Assembly (NCBI GenBank): GCA_018882965.1
Contig: VEQY01000030.1
Span: 1-36,898, forward strand
From: Mycobacterium sp.
GTDB taxonomy: Bacteria > Actinomycetota > Actinomycetes > Mycobacteriales > Mycobacteriaceae
DNA length: 36,898 bases
Direction: 5' to 3'
The position numbers were made by a program, and so were the translations under genes. Shown here piece after piece: positions 17,046 to 23,758 of the stretch (the first letter of the stretch is position 1; each line of letters opens with the position of its first letter). The notes beneath the pieces are model-generated. The model saw only the letters and a list, made by a program, of their open reading frames with translations, made no database searches and was not told where the DNA came from.

Positions 17046-17055
17046 GCTTTCTCAG
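17042..17055. terminator. Shared hairpin containing both stop codons of a convergent pair
   Basis: CTGAG-CTTT-CTCAG: the TGA of the anti-sigma-like gene and the TGA of the minus-strand DUF5134-like gene lie in opposite arms. The stem is only 5 bp, so this is a weak bidirectional terminator candidate. A stronger version occurs at 19795-19811. Confidence 0.4.
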
Positions 17056-17684
17056 AGCATGACCGCGAACATGATCGCCATCCCGGCGGCCAGCGCGACC
17101 TGGGACAGCGCGCCGGGGTAGGGCGAGGCGTCCGACCGCCGCCGGGTCGCCGCAGCACGGAACACCCAGTAAGCGGCGGCCGCGGCGAAACCCACGGCGC
17201 ATGCCCAGTTCAGCATCCCCGCCCAATCCAGCGACGACGATGCGCCGCCGTGACCGGAGTGTCCGCCGTGGCCGGCATGCGCACCGTGCCCGGCGCCGGA
17301 CGGCATGCCCCCCGGCACATCCGTTGATGCGGCGGCGGTTGCCCGGCGCAGCGGCAGGCCCCCCATCGCCGCATACATCCACGACATCGCCAGCATCATC
17401 AGCGCGTGATAGGCGTTGGCGGCCCGGCCCTCGCCAGAGCGGACAGCGACGGCCACGAACCACACCGCCGCGAACAGAAAGAACACCATCGGAGCGCGGG
17501 TGGGCAGATCGGCGCCTCTCGGCCAGGCCATCACCGCCATGGCGACCGCCATGATCACGTGCAGCGCGAAACCGACGGCGACCGTTGCGGGATGGCGGCG
17601 CATGAGCAGGGTTCGCAGGCTCTCGGCAGCCCCCGCTACGAACAGGGCGGTGACCACCCATCGCAGAGTCAGATCCTGGATCAC
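17052..17684 (-). CDS. DUF5134-like membrane protein with His-rich loop and Met/His-rich helices
   Basis: A 210-residue integral membrane protein with about six hydrophobic segments; it resembles the actinobacterial DUF5134 family, function unknown. Two helices are lined with potential copper ligands: HVIMAVAMAVMAW (His42, Met45, Met49, Met52) and YHALMMLAMSWMYAAMGG (His93, Met96, Met97, Met100, Met103, Met107). A loop at residues 133-145 is His/Gly only apart from Ala and Ser (HGAHAGHGGHSGH). It shares the heptapeptide HAGHGGH with the convergent anti-sigma-like protein. Start GTG 17684, with AGGA six bases upstream. Preceded by GGGAAC-N17-CGACCC. A role in copper handling is inferred from composition and neighbours. 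Confidence 0.72.
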   Translation of the reverse strand: MIQDLTLRWVVTALFVAGAAESLRTLLMRRHPATVAVGFALHVIMAVAMAVMAWPRGADLPTRAPMVFFLFAAVWFVAVAVRSGEGRAANAYHALMMLAMSWMYAAMGGLPLRRATAAASTDVPGGMPSGAGHGAHAGHGGHSGHGGASSSLDWAGMLNWACAVGFAAAAAYWVFRAAATRRRSDASPYPGALSQVALAAGMAIMFAVML

Positions 17685-17732
17685 TCAGATTCCTGCGTCA
17701 CGCGCTCACTCACGCACACCGTCACGCACTCT

Positions 17733-17761
17733 GGGTCGCGGCCGGTGATCGGAAAGTTCCC
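17733..17761 (-). promoter_or_regulatory. ECF-type promoter GGGAAC-N17-CGACCC for the DUF5134-like gene
   Basis: On the minus strand: GGGAAC at 17756-17761, 17 bp, CGACCC at 17733-17738. Predicted start near 17726 gives a leader of about 42 nt that includes AGGA before GTG 17684. Same -35 and spacing as at 16317 and 22344. Its -35 abuts that of the divergent CopD/CtaG promoter. Confidence 0.55.
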
Positions 17762-17779
17762 CGGGCGGGCGCACGTAGA
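17751..17779 (+). promoter_or_regulatory. Related ECF-type promoter GGAAAG-N17-CGTAGA for the CopD/CtaG gene
   Basis: GGAAAG (17751-17756), 17 bp, CGTAGA (17774-17779). Read one base earlier, CGGAAA with an 18-bp spacer and CGT fits the published SigC pattern SSSAAT-N16-20-CGTSSS at most positions. It is back to back with the minus-strand GGGAAC, the two sharing the partial palindrome GGAAAGTTCC. Confidence 0.45.
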
Positions 17780-17848
17780 CTTCGGGGGGTCTCAGGACAA
17801 CTCAGAAGCCAGTGAACTGCGGCGACCTCGGCGCGGGAGGCGGTGACA

Positions 17849-19801
17849 GTGATGATGGCGGAGCGACCGGCGTCTCACGGGGTGTCGTCCCGGCTGGCGG
17901 GAACCGCCGTCGCCTCCATCGCCTACCTCTCGTGCCTCGGAGCTCTGGCCGCGCTCGCGCTCTCCGACGCCGGACGCCAGGCTGGACCGACGGGTGCGGC
18001 TCAGGTCGCCGGGTACGTTACCGCGACGCTGGCCGGCGCGATCTGCCTGGGCGGGCTGGCGCTCACCGTGATCACCGCCCAGCCGGATGATCGCGGCGTC
18101 CTCGATCCCGCCGCGTTCCGGACACACCTGATGGTCGAGCGACTGTCCCTGGTCTGGCTGGCCACCTCAGCGGTCATGGTGGTGGTTCAGGCTTCGGCAG
18201 ACGCCGGCGTCGGGGTCGGCCGCCTGCTCCGCAGCGGCGGGCTCGGTGCGACGCTGAGCGCCTCCGAGAGCGCCCGCGGCTGGCTGACGACGGCGGTGTG
18301 TGCGGCCGCGCTGGCGTTGGCTGTGCGCCTGTCCGTGCGCTGGGAGTGGCACCTGGTGATGCTGGTCCCGGCGCTGGTGGGCACGGTGGCGGTGCCGGTC
18401 ACCGGCAACGCCGGCCAGGGAATCGACCACGACTATGCGACCAGCACCGTCATCGTGTTCGCCGTCGCGCTGGCCCTCTGGGCGGGGCTGACCCTGGTGC
18501 GAGTCCTGGCCGGTGCGCCCCCGCTGCCGGACGAATCGGCCCGCCGGGTGGCGATGCTCAGCGCGGCGGCTGCGGCGGTGGCTCTGGTCTTCGGCGGCCT
18601 GCTGCTGGCGCTGCTGGCAGGTTCGCACGTGCTGGGCACCGGCTTCGGCCGGTTCGGACTGGTGGCAGGCGCCGCGTTACTCGCCGGACTGATCGCCGAG
18701 CTGAGCCGGCTGCGCAGCCAGGGCGTGCGGGCGTGGACGCTGCTCGGGTCGGTCCTCGCAGTGGCCGCCGTGGTAGCGGTGTCGGCGGTGTCGGCCATGG
18801 CGGTCCGCACCGCCCCCCGCCTGCTCGACGAACAGCCCACGGTGTGGGACATCCTGCTGGGCTACCAGTTACCGGGCCCGCCCACCCCGATGCGGCTGAT
18901 GACCTTCTGGCGGTTCGACACCTTCCTCGGTTCGGCGGCCCTGGCACTCGCGGCCGTCTATCTGATCGCGGTGGTGCGCCTGCGCCGCCGCGGCGATTCG
19001 TGGCCGGTCGGGCGGCTGGTGGCCTGGCTGGCCGGATGCCTGCTGATGATCGTCGCGACCAGCACCGGCGTCCGTGCGTACGGCTCGGCGATGTTCAGCG
19101 TCCACATGGCCGAGCACATGACGCTGAACATGTTCGTGCCTGTGCTGATGGTGCTCGGCGCCCCGGCGACCCTGGCCCTGCGCGCGCTACCGGCCGCCGG
19201 ATCCGATCAGCCGCCCGGCCCGCGGGAATGGATCCTGCAGGCGGTGCACGCTTCTTTCACCCGCTTCCTCTCCCACCCCGTGCCGGCTTTCCTGATCTTC
19301 GTCGGCTCGCTGTACGCCGTGTACTTCACGCCGCTGTTCGACACCTTCGTGCGCTACCACTGGGGCCACGAGTTCCTCAGTCTGCACTTCATCGTCACCG
19401 GCTACCTGTTCTTCTGGGGCATCATCGGCATCGATCCCGGCCCCCGCCGGCTGCCCTTCATCGGTCGACTCGGTCTGCTCTTCGCCATCATGCCCTTCCA
19501 CGCCTTCTTCGGGATCGCGCTGATGACGATGAACTCGGCGATCGGCGGCAACTTCTACCGCAGTCTCGCCCTGCCGTGGGTGCCCAACATCATCGAAGAC
19601 CAGAATCTGGGAGGTGCAATCGCCTGGGGCTCAAGTGAATTGCCCATTCTGGCAGTCGCGGTTGCATTGATCTACCAGTGGGTTCGTCAGGACCGAAGGG
19701 TGGCCGTTCGTGCTGATCGGCATGCGACGGCGACCTATGCCGATGACGAGTTGGAGGCCTACAACGCGATGCTGCGGGAACTGGCCAAGACCCGGCGCTG
19801 A
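17849..19801 (+). CDS. CopD/CtaG fusion membrane protein (Rv0102-like copper protein)
   Basis: About 650 residues and many membrane helices. The N-terminal half resembles CopD-type copper transport domains. The C-terminal half is a caa3_CtaG domain, seen in MFSVHMAEHMTLNMFVPVLM (His/Met ligand pattern), YFTPLFDTFVRYHWGHEFLS, FFWGIIGIDPGPRRLPFIG and FHAFFGIALMTMNS. Size and architecture match M. tuberculosis Rv0102, which neighbours ctpB (Rv0103c) there. Likely role: copper import or delivery, for instance to cytochrome oxidase. GTG 17849 is favoured (GGGAGG eight bases upstream at 17835-17840); GTG 17843 or ATG 17852 are alternatives. It is convergent with copZ-ctpB through a hairpin. Confidence 0.88.
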   Translation: MMMAERPASHGVSSRLAGTAVASIAYLSCLGALAALALSDAGRQAGPTGAAQVAGYVTATLAGAICLGGLALTVITAQPDDRGVLDPAAFRTHLMVERLSLVWLATSAVMVVVQASADAGVGVGRLLRSGGLGATLSASESARGWLTTAVCAAALALAVRLSVRWEWHLVMLVPALVGTVAVPVTGNAGQGIDHDYATSTVIVFAVALALWAGLTLVRVLAGAPPLPDESARRVAMLSAAAAAVALVFGGLLLALLAGSHVLGTGFGRFGLVAGAALLAGLIAELSRLRSQGVRAWTLLGSVLAVAAVVAVSAVSAMAVRTAPRLLDEQPTVWDILLGYQLPGPPTPMRLMTFWRFDTFLGSAALALAAVYLIAVVRLRRRGDSWPVGRLVAWLAGCLLMIVATSTGVRAYGSAMFSVHMAEHMTLNMFVPVLMVLGAPATLALRALPAAGSDQPPGPREWILQAVHASFTRFLSHPVPAFLIFVGSLYAVYFTPLFDTFVRYHWGHEFLSLHFIVTGYLFFWGIIGIDPGPRRLPFIGRLGLLFAIMPFHAFFGIALMTMNSAIGGNFYRSLALPWVPNIIEDQNLGGAIAWGSSELPILAVAVALIYQWVRQDRRVAVRADRHATATYADDELEAYNAMLRELAKTRR

Positions 19802-19811
19802 GAATCAGCGC
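19795..19811. terminator. Bidirectional terminator hairpin spanning both stop codons
   Basis: GCGCTGA-GAA-TCAGCGC is a perfect 7-bp stem with a 3-base loop. The TGA of the CopD/CtaG gene (19799-19801) and the TGA of copZ (TCA at 19805-19807) sit in opposite arms, so the structure serves both directions. No T-run. Confidence 0.55.
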
Positions 19812-20026
19812 ACGATCACGTAGTCGCCCTCATCCGCCAGCGCGCCAGCGACCTCGGCATCGCTGAGTATCCGATCCGCATCGACGTCGACACGCGATGC
19901 GCCCCCGGCACGGAGGTCCACCCGGACCGCCCGTACACCTGGCAGCGCGGCCAGTGCCGCGGTGACGTGGTCGACGCAACTCTGGCAGCTCAACCCCGTG
20001 ACGTCGAAGGACTGCGATCCTGACAT
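19805..20026 (-). CDS. CopZ-like copper chaperone (single HMA domain)
   Basis: A 73-residue heavy-metal-associated domain: beta-alpha-beta pattern with the metal site GLSCQSCVDHV (Cys-x2-Cys), LPGVRAVRVDL in the second strand region and GYVI-like DEGDYVIVR at the end. Such proteins carry Cu(I) in the cytoplasm and hand it to P1B ATPases. It lies 22 bp downstream of ctpB on the same strand, so it is almost certainly co-transcribed with it. ATG 20026. Confidence 0.9.
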   Translation of the reverse strand: MSGSQSFDVTGLSCQSCVDHVTAALAALPGVRAVRVDLRAGGASRVDVDADRILSDAEVAGALADEGDYVIVR

Positions 20027-20048
20027 GCTCAGGCCACCATCAGCCCAC

Positions 20049-22307
20049 TCAGCCCTTGGCCTCGGTGCCGAACGACCGCAGCCGCAGACTGTTGGAGACG
20101 ACGAAGAAAGACGAGAAGGCCATGGCGGCGCCGGCGATGAGCGGATTGAGCAGACCCGCCGCGGCGATCGGGATGGCGGCGGCGTTGTACCCGAAAGCCC
20201 ACGCCATATTGACCCGGATGGTGCGCATCGTTGCCCGCGCCAGATCCAGGGCCTGCGGAACGGATTCGAGATTGTCGCGGACCAGGATGATGTCGGCGGC
20301 CGCGATCGCCACGTCGGTGCCCCGTCCGATCGCCAGCCCGAGGTCGGCGGACACCAGCGCCGGGCCGTCGTTGATTCCGTCCCCGACCACCGCGACCACG
20401 CGGCCCTGGTCGCGCAGTTGCTCGACGACCTCGACCTTGCCCTCCGGCAGCACCTCGGCGATGACCTCCTCGATACCGACCTGCGCCGCCACCTCGGCCG
20501 CGGCGGTGGCGTTGTCTCCGGTCAGCAGCACGGTCCGCAGACCTCGATCGTGCAGTGCGGCCACGGCGGCCGCCGCGGAGTCCTTGATCGCGTCGGCTAC
20601 CGCCACCGCTCCGCACACCAGATCGTCAACGGCCACGAGGACGACCGTCTCGCCGCGCGCCTCGGCTTCCCTGCGGGCCGACTCGACAGACTCGGGAACC
20701 GGGCCGGTGCGCCGAATCCAGCCCGGCCGACCCACCGCGACGCGCCTGTCGCCCACCAGCCCGCTGACACCGTGACCGGGGATGGCGCGGAAATCGGTGA
20801 CCGCACGGCGATCCGGTGCGGCGGCGAGGATGGCGGTGCCGACGGCGTGTTCGGACCCCGCCTCCACCGCGGCGGCCAGGGCGAGCAACTCAGCGGGCTC
20901 GAACCCCGGCACGGGGGTCACCGCGGTGACCGCGAGCTGACCGGTGGTCAGCGTCCCGGTCTTGTCGAACACGACGGTGTCCACGGACCGGATCGCCTCG
21001 AGTGCGCGATGGCCTTTGAGGAAGATGCCCAGCTGGGCGCCCCGGCCGGAGGCAACCATCATGGCGGTGGGGGTGGCCAGACCCAGCGCGCACGGACAGG
21101 CGATCACCAGCACGGCCAGCGCCGTCGAGAACGCGCGGTCGGCACCCGCGCCGGCGGTCAGCCAGCCGACCGCGGTCAGTGCGGCGATCACGAAGACCAC
21201 CGGCACGAACACGCCGGCGATCCGGTCGGCCAGTCGCTGCGCATCGGCCTTCTGCACCTGCGCCTCCTCGACCAGGCGCACCATGGCGGCGAACTGGGTG
21301 TCCGCTCCGACCGCGGCGGCCTCGACCGTCAGGCAGCCGTCCAGCACGACCGTGCCCCCGACCACACTGGATCCGGCTCGCGCCCGGATCGGGGTGGCCT
21401 CACCGGTCATCGCGCTCATATCGATCGCCGCACCACCCCCGACCACCAGGCCGTCGGCCGCGATCGTCTCGCCGGGACGCACCACGAAGCGCTGTTGCTC
21501 GGCGAGCTCCTCGGCGGGAATGGTCATTTCGCTGCCGTCGGGCAGAAGCACCGACACGTTTTTGGCGCTCAGCGCCGCGAGCGCGCGCAGCGCGCTGCCC
21601 GCCTTGGACTTCGCACGCGCCTCGAAGTACCGCCCGGCGAGCACGAAGACCGTGACCCCCGCGGCCACCTCCAGGTAGATGGAGTCGCTGCCGGTCAGCG
21701 CCTGCCACAAACCGGTCGGTGCGCTGTCGCGGTGAGCGACGAAGATGGTGTAGAGCGACCACAGCGTGGCCGCGGTGACGCCGACGGAGATCAGCGTCTC
21801 CATCGACGCGGTCCCATGCCGCGCGTTGCGCACCGCGATTCGGTGGAACGGCCACGCCGCCCATCCGACGACCGGCAGGGCCAGCGCGGTCAGGACCCAC
21901 TGCCAGCCGGTGAACCGGGTGGCCGGCAGCACGGCGAACATCACCGAGAAGTGCGCCAGGGGAACGAACAGCACCGCGGCGACCGCCAGCCGGACCAGCA
22001 GCGAGTGGGCGGCCTCGTCGTCGGGATCGGGACGGTCATCGGCCAGCCGTGTTCGGGGCTCCGCGCGGTATCCCGCCCGGCGCACCTCCTCGCACAGGGC
22101 TCCGGTACCGATGGCCTCGGGCGCTTCGACCACGGCCACCCGGGTGGCATAGTTCACCGACGCCCGCACCCCGTCGAGTTTGTTGAGCCGGCGCTGCACC
22201 CGGGCCGCGCAGGCGGCGCAGGTCATCCCCGAGACATCGAGTTCGACTCGTCGGGTGCGCGCCGCTTCCGGGCCGCCCGCGACGGTTAACGCCATCGTCC
22301 TCCCCAT
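20049..22307 (-). CDS. ctpB: Copper-translocating P-type ATPase, CtpB type
   Basis: A 752-residue P1B-type Cu(I) ATPase of the inner membrane. The N-terminal HMA domain holds GMTCAAC (Cys30-x2-Cys33). Then come the membrane CPC motif (Cys404-Pro-Cys406), phosphorylation site DKTGT (Asp448), SEHAVG in the place of the nucleotide-binding SEHPL, and [10 protein letters not shown]. Late helices carry [14 protein letters not shown] and [11 protein letters not shown], the Tyr-Asn and Met-x2-Ser-Ser Cu(I) signatures. Length equals my recollection of M. tuberculosis CtpB (Rv0103c) and long stretches agree; CtpA is the close alternative. ATG 22307 lies eight bases after a CGACTG -10, suggesting a leaderless start; ATG 22295 has GGAGG three bases upstream and is the alternative. 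Direction of Cu transport is not shown by sequence. Confidence 0.92.
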   Translation of the reverse strand: MGRTMALTVAGGPEAARTRRVELDVSGMTCAACAARVQRRLNKLDGVRASVNYATRVAVVEAPEAIGTGALCEEVRRAGYRAEPRTRLADDRPDPDDEAAHSLLVRLAVAAVLFVPLAHFSVMFAVLPATRFTGWQWVLTALALPVVGWAAWPFHRIAVRNARHGTASMETLISVGVTAATLWSLYTIFVAHRDSAPTGLWQALTGSDSIYLEVAAGVTVFVLAGRYFEARAKSKAGSALRALAALSAKNVSVLLPDGSEMTIPAEELAEQQRFVVRPGETIAADGLVVGGGAAIDMSAMTGEATPIRARAGSSVVGGTVVLDGCLTVEAAAVGADTQFAAMVRLVEEAQVQKADAQRLADRIAGVFVPVVFVIAALTAVGWLTAGAGADRAFSTALAVLVIACPCALGLATPTAMMVASGRGAQLGIFLKGHRALEAIRSVDTVVFDKTGTLTTGQLAVTAVTPVPGFEPAELLALAAAVEAGSEHAVGTAILAAAPDRRAVTDFRAIPGHGVSGLVGDRRVAVGRPGWIRRTGPVPESVESARREAEARGETVVLVAVDDLVCGAVAVADAIKDSAAAAVAALHDRGLRTVLLTGDNATAAAEVAAQVGIEEVIAEVLPEGKVEVVEQLRDQGRVVAVVGDGINDGPALVSADLGLAIGRGTDVAIAAADIILVRDNLESVPQALDLARATMRTIRVNMAWAFGYNAAAIPIAAAGLLNPLIAGAAMAFSSFFVVSNSLRLRSFGTEAKG

Positions 22308-22315
22308 CTCGTAGT

Positions 22316-22344
22316 CAGTCGGTCACCGGCCGCCTGCGGTTCCC
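22316..22344 (-). promoter_or_regulatory. ECF-type promoter GGGAAC-N17-CGACTG upstream of ctpB-copZ
   Basis: On the minus strand: GGGAAC (22339-22344), 17 bp, CGACTG (22316-22321), eight bases, ATG 22307. It is the third copy of the GGGAAC-N17-CGAC string in this island. The sigC coding strand on the other side carries no matching copy. Confidence 0.6.
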
Positions 22345-22418
22345 GACCACCCAAAATTACCCCCGCCGATCACCCATCCGCCGACGGTACGGCCACAGCG
22401 TCCCCTAGGGTGCTGTGC

Positions 22419-22964
22419 ATGGACAGCCCTGACCGGATCACCGCACTGGCGCTGGCCGCCGGGCGGGGCGATCGGGCCGCTCTGGAGCTGTTCATCCGGG
22501 ACACTGAGCGCGACGTCTGGCGGACGGTGGCCTTCCTCGCCGATCCCGCCAGCGCCGACGACCTGACCCAGGAGACGTTCCTGCGGGCGATCGGCGCGCT
22601 GCCCCGCTTCGCCGGCCGGTCCTCGGCCCGGACTTGGCTGCTCTCGATCGCCCGACGGGTGGTCGTCGACCAGATCCGGCACAACCAGGCGCGGCCCCGC
22701 TGCACCGGCGGGGTCGACCTCGAGGGCCTCCTGGACTCCCGGCAGCAGGCGGCGCGGTTCGAGGACATCACCGAGATCAGGATCCTGCTCGAGGGCCTGG
22801 ACCCCGACCGGCGCTCCGCTCTGGTGCTGACCCAGGTGCTCGGGCTCTCCTACGCCGAGGCGGCCGAGGTCTGCGGCTGCCCGGTGGGAACCATCCGGTC
22901 GCGGGTCGCCAGGGCACGCGACGACCTGATAACCGCCGCCCGCAGCGACGACCGAGCGGGCTGA
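22419..22964 (+). CDS. sigC: ECF RNA polymerase sigma factor, SigC type
   Basis: About 181 residues with only sigma-2 and sigma-4. The sigma-2 region includes [20 protein letters not shown] and [20 protein letters not shown]; the sigma-4 helix-turn-helix is [21 protein letters not shown] followed by RVARARD. These segments agree closely with M. tuberculosis SigC (Rv2069), including the Cys-Gly-Cys before the recognition helix. SigC has been linked to copper acquisition genes in M. tuberculosis, and here it is divergent from ctpB across about 110 bp. ATG 22419 (AGGG eight bases upstream) is favoured; GTG 22410 adds three residues. No GGGAAC-type promoter precedes it, so autoregulation is not evident. 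CGTCCC at 22399 fits a -10 but has no -35. Confidence 0.9.
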   Translation: MDSPDRITALALAAGRGDRAALELFIRDTERDVWRTVAFLADPASADDLTQETFLRAIGALPRFAGRSSARTWLLSIARRVVVDQIRHNQARPRCTGGVDLEGLLDSRQQAARFEDITEIRILLEGLDPDRRSALVLTQVLGLSYAEAAEVCGCPVGTIRSRVARARDDLITAARSDDRAG

Positions 22965-22969
22965 ACCGG

Positions 22970-23758
22970 CTACAGCGGCGTGACGTAGGCGGCGCTGATC
23001 CCGCCGTCCACCAGGAATGTCGACGCGGTGATGAACGACGCGTCGTCACTGGCCAGAAACGCCACCGCGGCAGCGATTTCCTCGGCGGCGGCGAACCGGC
23101 CAGCCGGGATGTGCACCAGCCGCCGGGCCGCCCGCTGGGGATCCTTGGCGAACAACTCCTGCAGCAGCGGGGTGTTCACCGGCCCCGGACACAGCGCGTT
23201 GACCCGGATGCCCTGGCGCGCGAACTGCACCCCCAGTTCGCGCGACATCGCCAGCACCCCGCCCTTGGCGGCGGTGTAGGAGATCTGCGAGGTGGCCGAA
23301 CCCATCACCGCGACGAACGACGCCGTATTGATGATCGAGCCCCGCCCGGCCGGAACCATGTGCCGCAGCGCCGCGCGGCAGCACAGATAGACGCTGGTGA
23401 GGTTGACCTCCTGCACCCGATGCCAGGCGGGCAGTTCGGTGAGCTCGATGAGGTCGTCCTCGGGCGGGGAGATGCCGGCGTTGTTGAAGGCGATGTCCAC
23501 CGAGCCGTGCCGGGCTGCCGCGGTGTCGAACAACGCGTTCACCGACGCCTCGTCGGCGACGTCGACGGCGACGAAACTGGCGCCCAGTTCGTCGGCCACC
23601 GCGGACCCGGCGTCGGGGTCGATGTCGGCCACGACGATGACGGCACCTTCGGCGCGCATCCGCCGGGCCGCGGCCAGGCCGATTCCGCTGGCTGCCCCGG
23701 TGATGACGGCGACCTTGCCGGACAGGCGCTGGGTGAGGTCGACTTTCGAGCCGGTCAC
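22970..23758 (-). CDS. Short-chain dehydrogenase/reductase (Rv2857c-like)
   Basis: A 262-residue classical SDR. Cofactor motif TGAASGIG (residues 20-27) with VVADIDPDAG after beta-2 (Asp favours NAD), NNAGIS, and the active-site Tyr161-x3-Lys165 in SYTAAKGG. The substrate is not evident. It ends the glnA4 - hydrolase - aldC - SDR operon and overlaps the aldC stop by four bases (GTGA), so its substrate is likely the pathway alcohol or a product of AldC's substrate. It is convergent with sigC, with five bases between stops. Confidence 0.9.
   Translation of the reverse strand: MTGSKVDLTQRLSGKVAVITGAASGIGLAAARRMRAEGAVIVVADIDPDAGSAVADELGASFVAVDVADEASVNALFDTAAARHGSVDIAFNNAGISPPEDDLIELTELPAWHRVQEVNLTSVYLCCRAALRHMVPAGRGSIINTASFVAVMGSATSQISYTAAKGGVLAMSRELGVQFARQGIRVNALCPGPVNTPLLQELFAKDPQRAARRLVHIPAGRFAAAEEIAAAVAFLASDDASFITASTFLVDGGISAAYVTPL

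Noticed and set aside
19962..22289. Plus-strand open frame of about 775 codons opposite ctpB
   Set aside because: Antisense shadow of an unmistakable P-type ATPase; composition biased to His, Arg, Gly and Gln.
22399..22404. CGTCCC as a SigC -10 for sigC
   Set aside because: Fits CGTSSS but no GGGAAC- or SSSAAT-like -35 is found 16-20 bp upstream, so it is not listed as a promoter.
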